Shown piece after piece: positions 58,503 through 64,000 of a stretch of 64,000 bases of DNA. The stretch covers positions 310,001-374,000 of the forward strand of contig CAVYRN010000009.1 of NCBI GenBank assembly GCA_963771015.1, given 5' to 3'. The DNA comes from CAVSJJ01 sp963771015. Lineage in GTDB: Bacteria; Actinomycetota; Actinomycetes; Actinomycetales; Dermatophilaceae. The notes under the pieces were generated by a model. The model saw only the letters and a program-made list of their open reading frames with translations. It was not told where the DNA came from and ran no database searches. The position numbers and the translations under genes are program-made. Numbering within the stretch: position 1 is the first letter of the stretch; every line of letters begins with the position of its first letter.

Positions 58503-60971
58503 GTGAGTCCGTCGCCCGTGCTGCCCGATCGTGCCCGTGTCGTCATCGTCGGAGGCGGGGTGATCGGGACCTCGATCGCCTACCACCTCGCCCACCTGGG
58601 CTGGACCGACGTCGTGCTCCTCGAGCGTGACCGGCTCACCTCGGGCACGACCTGGCACGCCGCGGGCCTGATGACGTGCTTCGGCAGCTTCTCGCAGACC
58701 TCGACGGAGAACCGCCTCTACAGCCGCGACCTCTTCGCTCGGCTCGAGGCCGAGACGGGGGTGGCCACCGGGTTCCGGCCGGTCGGGCTCATCGAGGCCG
58801 CTGCCGACGAGGATCGGCTCGAGGAGTACCGACGGGTCTCCGCCTTCCAGCGTCGGCTGGGCCTGGAGATCCACGAGATCGGCCCCGCCGAGATGGCCGA
58901 GATGTTCCCGCTGGCCCGGACCGAGGACCTGCTCGCCGGGTTCTATGTGCCCGGCGACGGGCGGGTCAACCCCGTCGACCTGACGATGAGCCTGGCCCGC
59001 GGCGCGAAGAACCTCGGCGTCACCGTCGTCGAGGGCGTCTCCGTCGCCGAGGTGCTCACCGCCCCGGCCGGCCGCCTCGAGCGGGTCGTCGGCGTGCGCA
59101 CCGATGCGGGCGACCTCGAGTGCGACGTCGTCGTCAACTGCGCGGGCATGTGGGCCCGCGAGCTCGGGGAGCGCAACGGGGTCGTCATCCCCAACCAGGC
59201 CGCCGAGCACTACTACCTCATCACCGAGCACATCGACGGGATGAGCCCGAACGCCCCGATCTTCGAGGACCCCTCGTCCTACGGGTACTACCGCGAGGAG
59301 GGCGGCGGCATGATGGTCGGACTCTTCGAGCCGCGGGCCGCCGCGTGGAGCGTCGACGGCATACCCCCGTCGTTCTCGTTCGGCACCCTGCCCCCGGACT
59401 GGGAGCGGATGGGGCCGTTCCTCGAGAAGGCGATGGCTCGCGTCCCGATCACCCTCGAGACCGGTATCCGGACCTTCTTCTGCGGTCCCGAGTCCTTCAC
59501 GCCCGACCTGCAGCCCGCCTTCGGGGAGGCGCCCGGTATCCACGGCTACTTCGTCGCCGCGGGGATGAACTCCGTCGGCATCCTCTCCAGCGGTGGCCTC
59601 GGACGGGTCATGGCCGAGTGGATCGCGACCGGTCGGCCCGGCGCCGACGTCTCGGCCATCTCGGTGGACCGCTTCCACGACTACCAGCTCACCCCGGCCT
59701 ACCGGTCGGCCCGCACCGCCGAGATCCTCGGCACCGTGTATGCCGCGCACACCCCGGGCACCCAGCTGACCCGCGTGCGGGGGATCCGGCGCTCGCCCGT
59801 CCACGACCGGCTGGCCGCCCAGGGTGCGTTCTTCCGTGACGTCAGCGGCTGGGAGGGCGCCGACTGGTATGCCGGTGCCGGTGAGGTGCCGTCGGCCGAG
59901 CCGACGTGGGGGCGGGCGCCGTGGTTCGACCGGTGGGCGGCCGAGCACCGCGCGGTCCGCGAGGGGGTCGGTCTCATGGACATGTCGTTCATGGCCAAGT
60001 TCCTCGTCGAGGGCCCCGACGCCGCGGCCGTCCTCGACCGGGTATCGGCCGGCGTGGTGGCGGGGGACGTCGGCCGGATCACCTACACCCAGTGGCTCGG
60101 TGACGACGGGCGGATCGAGGCCGACGTCACCGTCACCCGGCTCGCCGAGGACCGCTTCCTCGTCGTCGCCTCCGACACGGCCCACGGGCACGCGCTGGCC
60201 TGGCTGCGTCGAGCGGCCGAGCGGGCGCAGACGTCGGTCAGCGACGTCACGGGCGGCTACGCCCAGCTCAACGTCCAGGGTCCCCGCTCCCGTGAGCTCA
60301 TGGCCGCCGTGTCGTCCGCGGACTTCGAGACCGAGGCGTTCCCGTTCCGGGCCGCCCGCTGGGTCGACGTCGGCTTCGCCCGGGTGCTCTGTGTCCGGAT
60401 CACCTACCTCGGCGAGCTGGGGTACGAGCTCTACGTCCCGGCCGAGATGGCCGGCCACGTCTACGAACGGCTCGTCGAGGCCGGTGCGGAGTTCGGGCTG
60501 GAGCACGTCGGGCTCAAGGCCCTGTCGAGCCTGCGGATGGAGAAGGGGTACCGCGACTACGGTCACGACATCGACAACACCGACTGCCCCCTCGAGGTCG
60601 GGCTCGGGTTCGCCGTCGCCCTCGACAAGCCGGGCGGCTTCGTCGGGCGGGACGCCGTCGCCGCCCGGAAGGCGGCCGGGCCGCCGCGGCGCCGGCTCGT
60701 GCAGCTTCAGCTGGCCGACCCCGAGCCGCTGCTGTTCCACGGCGAGATCGTCTACCGCGACGGTGTCGCGGTCGGCGACGTGCGCTCGGCCTCCTACGGC
60801 TGGACCCTCGGAGCCGCCGTCGCCCTGGCCATGGTCGAGGCGGACGAACCGGTGACGGTGGCGTGGCTCCAGGCCGGCACCTGGCAGGTCGACGTCGCCG
60901 GGACCCGCCACCTCGCCACCGTCTCGCTCCGCCCGCTGTACGACCCGACGAACGCCCGGGTGACGGCCTAG
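58503..60971 (+). CDS. FAD-dependent oxidoreductase/GcvT fusion (dimethylglycine/sarcosine dehydrogenase-like)
   Basis: Bifunctional demethylase-like protein of 822 residues. The N-terminal FAD-binding DAO domain has VVIVGGGVIGTSIAYHLAHLG (GGGVIG at 17-22) and SGTTWHAAGL, where His52 aligns with the histidine that binds FAD covalently in dimethylglycine dehydrogenase. The C-terminal GcvT-like folate domain (about 430-822) includes GLMDMSFMAKFLVEGPDA, YTQWLGDDGRIEADVTVTRL and LGELGYELYVP. Expected chemistry is oxidative N-demethylation of a small methylamine or N-methyl amino acid, giving 5,10-methylene-tetrahydrofolate. Substrate not determined. Confidence 0.9.
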   Translation: MSPSPVLPDRARVVIVGGGVIGTSIAYHLAHLGWTDVVLLERDRLTSGTTWHAAGLMTCFGSFSQTSTENRLYSRDLFARLEAETGVATGFRPVGLIEAAADEDRLEEYRRVSAFQRRLGLEIHEIGPAEMAEMFPLARTEDLLAGFYVPGDGRVNPVDLTMSLARGAKNLGVTVVEGVSVAEVLTAPAGRLERVVGVRTDAGDLECDVVVNCAGMWARELGERNGVVIPNQAAEHYYLITEHIDGMSPNAPIFEDPSSYGYYREEGGGMMVGLFEPRAAAWSVDGIPPSFSFGTLPPDWERMGPFLEKAMARVPITLETGIRTFFCGPESFTPDLQPAFGEAPGIHGYFVAAGMNSVGILSSGGLGRVMAEWIATGRPGADVSAISVDRFHDYQLTPAYRSARTAEILGTVYAAHTPGTQLTRVRGIRRSPVHDRLAAQGAFFRDVSGWEGADWYAGAGEVPSAEPTWGRAPWFDRWAAEHRAVREGVGLMDMSFMAKFLVEGPDAAAVLDRVSAGVVAGDVGRITYTQWLGDDGRIEADVTVTRLAEDRFLVVASDTAHGHALAWLRRAAERAQTSVSDVTGGYAQLNVQGPRSRELMAAVSSADFETEAFPFRAARWVDVGFARVLCVRITYLGELGYELYVPAEMAGHVYERLVEAGAEFGLEHVGLKALSSLRMEKGYRDYGHDIDNTDCPLEVGLGFAVALDKPGGFVGRDAVAARKAAGPPRRRLVQLQLADPEPLLFHGEIVYRDGVAVGDVRSASYGWTLGAAVALAMVEADEPVTVAWLQAGTWQVDVAGTRHLATVSLRPLYDPTNARVTA

Positions 60972-61079
60972 GAACCGACGGCCCGGAGGACGCCTCCGGC
61001 AAGAAAGGCCTGTCCCGAGGCAACCTGCGGGCCCGTCCGTGCGTCTACCGGTTGGACGCGTTCAGGGGACGGGTCCGAA

Positions 61080-61121
61080 GAAGGGCGAGCGTGCACACCA
61101 GGGGCGGCACGCTCGCCCTTC
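61080..61121 (+). terminator. hairpin terminator after the flavoprotein gene
   Basis: Perfect 15-bp stem (61080-61094 with 61107-61121; arm GAAGGGCGAGCGTGC) and a 12-nt loop, 109 bp past the stop. Confidence 0.82.
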
Positions 61122-61199
61122 CATGTCTGCCTCCGGGACCGCCGGACCACCCGTCGGCCAGATCGCTGCGGCCCCGGAGTGGCCTGAGAGGATGCCGTC

Positions 61200-61499
61200 A
61201 TGCCCCGCTCGAACAAGCGACGCCGTGACGACGTCCCCCTCGACCCGAGCCGGCTGGCCGGCGCGGTGACGACCGAGGAGCGGTATGCCGGCCGGCTGTG
61301 GAGTGTGCGGCGTCTCTCCGGCGCGACGTCGGACCGGGCGTACCGATGCCCCGGCTGCGAGCAGGAGGTCGTCCCGCGCACGCCCCATGTCGTCGTGTGG
61401 CCCGCCGACGGGGTGGGCGGCGTCGGCGACCGGCGCCACTGGCACGGCGGCTGCTGGGCGGCCCGCGAGCGGCGGCACCCGAGGGGGCCGGTCCGATGA
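61200..61499 (+). CDS. small zinc-ribbon-like protein, conserved in actinobacteria
   Basis: A 99-residue basic protein. The Arg-rich start MPRSNKRRRDDVPLDPSRL is followed by a CxxC pair in YRCPGCEQ and a second metal-ligand group in RRHWHGGCWAARER. It looks like a zinc ribbon with ligands Cys, Cys, His and Cys. Homologues are sometimes labelled ATP/GTP-binding proteins without evidence. Its stop overlaps the start of the next gene (ATGA), so the two are coupled. Confidence 0.78.
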   Translation: MPRSNKRRRDDVPLDPSRLAGAVTTEERYAGRLWSVRRLSGATSDRAYRCPGCEQEVVPRTPHVVVWPADGVGGVGDRRHWHGGCWAARERRHPRGPVR

Positions 61500-62305
61500 C
61501 CCGCCGGGAGCACGAGATCCGGGCCGGGTCGATCCTGCCGGCCCGGCGTGACGAGATCGAGCTGCACACGGCCGACGGGCTCGTCCTCGTCGGCGAGCTG
61601 GCGCTGCCCCTCGACCGTGACCCGGTGGCCACCCTCGTCACCCTGCACCCGCTGCCGACGCACGGTGGGTTCATGGACAGCCACGTCCTCAAGAAGGCCT
61701 CGTACCGGCTGCCGGCGCTTGCCGGCATCGCCGTGCTTCGCTTCAACACCCGGGGGACCAGCTCGCCGAGGGGCACCTCCCAGGGCCGGTTCGACAACGC
61801 CGACTCGGAGCGGTTCGACGTGGCCGCCGCGATCGAGTACGCCGAGTTCCACGAGCACCCGGTGCTGCCGCACCGATGGCTGCTCGGGTGGTCCTTCGGC
61901 ACCGACCTGGCCCTCATGCACGGCCTCGACCCGAGCATCGAGGGCGCCATCCTGCTCAGTCCGCCGCTGCGCTACAGCGCGCCAGAGCATCTGGCCGCCT
62001 GGGCGGACTCGGGCAAGCCGCTGCTCGCCCTGGTCCCCGAGCACGACGACTACCTCCGCCCGGCGCAGGCTCGGGAGCGGTTCGCGCAGGTCCCGCAGGC
62101 GCAGGTCGTCGGGGTCGACGGCGCCAAGCACCTGTGGGTCGGCGAGCCGAACGTCCGCCGGGTGCTCGACGAGATCGTCGAGCGGGTCGCTCCGGGCGCC
62201 GGTCCGCTGCCGGACACCTGGGACGGGCCCCAGGTGCATGCGCCCGCCCCGTGGGGCGCCCGGTCCGGGACGGCGCCGGCTAGTGGTGCTCCTGCCGAGG
62301 GATGA
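61496..62305 (+). CDS. alpha/beta hydrolase
   Basis: Predicted serine hydrolase of 269 residues. The nucleophile elbow is GWSFGTDLALMHG. VTLHPLPTHGGFMDSHVL and RFNTRGTSSPRGTSQGRFD form the usual oxyanion and lid region. The acid is in LVPEHDDYLRP and the His in VDGAKHLWVGEP. It resembles CocE/YitV-like or DUF-type hydrolases of the dienelactone hydrolase superfamily, with no substrate assignment. Coupled to the zinc-ribbon gene. Its last 26 bases overlap the convergent AI-2E family gene. Confidence 0.83.
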   Translation: MTRREHEIRAGSILPARRDEIELHTADGLVLVGELALPLDRDPVATLVTLHPLPTHGGFMDSHVLKKASYRLPALAGIAVLRFNTRGTSSPRGTSQGRFDNADSERFDVAAAIEYAEFHEHPVLPHRWLLGWSFGTDLALMHGLDPSIEGAILLSPPLRYSAPEHLAAWADSGKPLLALVPEHDDYLRPAQARERFAQVPQAQVVGVDGAKHLWVGEPNVRRVLDEIVERVAPGAGPLPDTWDGPQVHAPAPWGARSGTAPASGAPAEG

Positions 62306-63467
62306 GGACCTCGTCGTAGAGCAGGAGCAGGCCCGCCGCGACGGGGATCGCGAGTAGGGCACCGAGCATCCCGAGCAGGGTGCCACCGGCCAGCGCCGCG
62401 ACGACGGTGACGGCCCCGGGCACCGCCACAGTCCGAGACATGATCCGCGGCATGACGACGTAGTTCTCGAGCTGCTGGTAGACGACGTAGTAGCCGATGG
62501 CGATGAGCGCCTTGGTGGGGTCGTCGAAGAAGGCCACGCTGGCGACGACGACGGCACCCAGGGTCGCGCCGACCATGGGAACCAGCCCGAGGAAGCCGAC
62601 CGCGACGGCGAGTACCGCGGCATACGGGATACCGACGATGGACATCATGACCCACGACATGAACCCGTTGACGGTCGCGACGCTCACCTGCCCGACGGCG
62701 TAGGAGCCGGTGCGCCGCATGATCTCCTCGGACAGGGACGCCACCCGCTCGCGACGGCTCGACGGGATCAGGGCGTAGGCGGCCTGCTTCATCCGAGGCA
62801 GCGAGGCGAGGAAGTACAGGGTGAGGACGAGGATCGTCAGGGTCTGGAAGACCCCGTTGAGGACGACCCGGCCCACCCCGAAGATGCCGCCGAGGACGTC
62901 CGAGATGAAGGCCTGGTCGGTGACCTTGTTCGTCAGCTCCTGCTGGACCCTGTCGACGACGTGGTAGTGCTTGTCGAGCTCACGGACCCAGCCCGAGTCG
63001 ACCAGGTGCTGGAGGTAGCCGGGGACCTGTTGGGCGAGCTCACCGCCCTGGCTGACGACCGGAGGGATGACGATGATCCCCAGCAGGGCGAAGACGGCGA
63101 GGGCGCCGAGGAAGACGGCGATGACCGCCCAGCCACGCCGCATACCCCGCTCGGTCAGCCACCCGACGATGGGGTTGAGCGCCAGGGTGAGGAAGAGGGA
63201 CACGACGAGGATCGTCAGCACCGTCGCGAGCTGACCGAGCGCCGACCACAGGCCGATGGCGACGAGCGCCCCGAGCGCGCCGAAGAAGCCGAGGTAGAAG
63301 GGCGAGTGTCGGTTGATCGGCACGCCGACTGCGCCGTAGGACGGCTCCGGGTCGGAGCTTGGCCCGTCGGGCCCGTGCAGCGGCCCCGCCGCGCGCAGCA
63401 CCTCTCGCTGGCGTCGGCGGTAGGCGGCCCAGTTCTTGACCGGGCCCAGGGGGGTGGACAGCCTCAC
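62280..63467 (-). CDS. AI-2E family transporter (PerM/YdiK-type permease)
   Basis: Polytopic membrane protein of about 395 residues with roughly eight helices. Signature pieces are FLTLALNPIVGWLTERGMRRGWAV, LGIIVIPPVVSQ, LTLYFLASLPRMKQ, YAVGQVSVATVNGFMSWVM and GYYVVYQQLENYVVMPRIM, all diagnostic of the AI-2E_transport/PerM family. Real substrates vary: AI-2, Na/H exchange, or unknown. I choose GTG at 63467 because TAGGGT lies 7 nt upstream (leaderless). GTG at 63476 is in frame but lies only 2 nt after that box. Confidence 0.9.
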   Translation of the reverse strand: MRLSTPLGPVKNWAAYRRRQREVLRAAGPLHGPDGPSSDPEPSYGAVGVPINRHSPFYLGFFGALGALVAIGLWSALGQLATVLTILVVSLFLTLALNPIVGWLTERGMRRGWAVIAVFLGALAVFALLGIIVIPPVVSQGGELAQQVPGYLQHLVDSGWVRELDKHYHVVDRVQQELTNKVTDQAFISDVLGGIFGVGRVVLNGVFQTLTILVLTLYFLASLPRMKQAAYALIPSSRRERVASLSEEIMRRTGSYAVGQVSVATVNGFMSWVMMSIVGIPYAAVLAVAVGFLGLVPMVGATLGAVVVASVAFFDDPTKALIAIGYYVVYQQLENYVVMPRIMSRTVAVPGAVTVVAALAGGTLLGMLGALLAIPVAAGLLLLYDEVLIPRQEHH

Positions 63468-63474
63468 GTCACGC

Positions 63475-63480
63475 ACCCTA
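63475..63480 (-). promoter_or_regulatory. -10 box, leaderless start of the AI-2E family gene
   Basis: Minus-strand TAGGGT, 7 nt, then GTG at 63467. Confidence 0.55.
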
Positions 63481-63503
63481 ACGGCGCGGCGGGCGTGCTG
63501 GGC

Positions 63504-64000
63504 TCAGGCGTCCCGGAACCGGTTGATGGCCGGCTCCAGCCGCGACCGCTTCTCGGGGTCGGTGACGCCCAGGCCCGGCTCCGGCGCGAGGGCCAGCACC
63601 CCGACCTTGCCCTGGTGCATGTTGCGGTGCACCTCGAGTGCGGCCTGCCCGACGTCCTCGAGCCGGTGCACCTTGGACAACGTCGGGTGGATGAGCCCGC
63701 GCCGGATGAGCGAGTTGGCCTCCCATGCCTCGCGGTAGTTGGCGAAGTGGCTGCCGACGATCCGCTTGAGGTTCATCCACAGGTACCGGTTGTCGAACTC
63801 GTGCATGTACCCGCTCGTCGAGGCACAGGTGACGATGGTGCCGCCCTTGCGGGTGACGAACACGCTCGCCCCGAAGGTCTCCCGGCCGGGGTGCTCGAAG
63901 ACGATGTCGACGTCCGAGCCGCCGGTCAGCTCGCGGATGTCGGCGCCGAAGCGCCGCCACTCCTTCGGGTCCTGGGTGTGCTCGTCCTTCCAGAACCGGT
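63504..64000 (-). CDS. ccrA: crotonyl-CoA carboxylase/reductase, C-terminal part only
   Basis: The frame runs from the window's right edge to a stop at 63504 and encodes about 165 residues. WKDEHTQDPKEWRRFGADIR, DVDIVFEHPGRETFGASVFV, GGTIVTCASTSGYMHEFDNR and MNLKRIVGSHFANYREAWEA are characteristic of Ccr. This is the MDR-fold enzyme that reductively carboxylates crotonyl-CoA to ethylmalonyl-CoA with NADPH and CO2. It produces the substrate that the epimerase and ethylmalonyl-CoA mutase then use. The 5' two thirds, including the NADPH site, are outside the window. Confidence 0.94.
   Translation of the reverse strand, partial: RFWKDEHTQDPKEWRRFGADIRELTGGSDVDIVFEHPGRETFGASVFVTRKGGTIVTCASTSGYMHEFDNRYLWMNLKRIVGSHFANYREAWEANSLIRRGLIHPTLSKVHRLEDVGQAALEVHRNMHQGKVGVLALAPEPGLGVTDPEKRSRLEPAINRFRDA

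Overview
The window is dense, roughly 70% GC chromosomal DNA from an actinobacterium. The evidence is the fused E2-E1 2-oxoglutarate enzyme Kgd, NucS/EndoMS mismatch repair, actinobacterial marker families (DUF6104, DUF2550, DUF6295), a Rho with a long Arg/Gly/Asp-rich N-terminal insertion, many start codons placed 6-8 nt after a TANNNT -10 box (leaderless messages), and the gene order tRNA-Arg/argS-lysA-hom-thrC-thrB-rho-rpmE-prfA-prmC-tsaC-glyA-wecA-atp. Codon use and a strongly over-represented heptamer GTATGCC/GGCATAC suggest Micrococcales, perhaps near Intrasporangiaceae/Dermatophilaceae. That placement is inference.

Layout. 1-2.9 kb: dTDP-rhamnose synthesis as two divergent pairs, rfbA-rfbC leftward and rfbB-rfbD rightward. 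2.9-10.7 kb: an MDR oxidoreductase, an SGNH hydrolase, DUF6104, kgd and a two-gene ABC exporter. 10.8-14.8 kb: a pair of CNNM/CBS membrane proteins, a small membrane protein and a methyltransferase. 14.8-15.2 kb: tRNA-Arg(CCG) with a 104-bp tandem duplication of its 3' end and terminator. 15.2-24.4 kb: response regulator, argS, lysA, hom, thrC, thrB, rho. 24.5-27.8 kb: an inserted GNAT/LLM pair and a malic enzyme. 28-33.6 kb: rpmE, prfA, prmC, tsaC, glyA, wecA. 33.8-34.9 kb: two unknown membrane proteins. 35-44.3 kb: the ATP synthase locus with a perfect CRP/GlxR-type box upstream and a uracil/xanthine permease between atpD and atpC. 44.3-49.3 kb: DUF2550 (apparently frameshifted), cobalamin adenosyltransferase, STAS protein, ethylmalonyl-CoA mutase, a degenerate phosphatase-like protein, nucS. 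49.4-53.2 kb: a MarR-controlled MFS exporter operon. 53.4-64 kb: double-domain 3-hydroxyacyl-CoA dehydrogenase, DUF559-like protein, tyrosine phenol-lyase, a dimethylglycine-dehydrogenase-like flavoprotein, zinc-ribbon protein, hydrolase, AI-2E family permease and the 3' part of crotonyl-CoA carboxylase/reductase.

How it fits together. The left and central parts are housekeeping: cell-wall sugar supply, the TCA cycle, Asp-family amino acids, transcription and translation termination, and oxidative phosphorylation. The right half holds ethylmalonyl-CoA pathway genes (cobalamin adenosyltransferase, ethylmalonyl-CoA mutase, 3-hydroxyacyl-CoA dehydrogenase, crotonyl-CoA carboxylase/reductase) spread over about 20 kb. 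This implies acetyl-CoA assimilation or C4/C5 acyl-CoA supply. No prophage, insertion sequence, CRISPR array or secondary-metabolite cluster is visible. The most unusual items are the GTATGCC motif, the split atp locus, the CRP box, the DUF2550 frameshift, a family of long hairpins at 55.3-56.8 kb beside a (GGGGCC)7 tract, and a tyrosine phenol-lyase divergent from a flavoprotein gene across a perfect palindrome.
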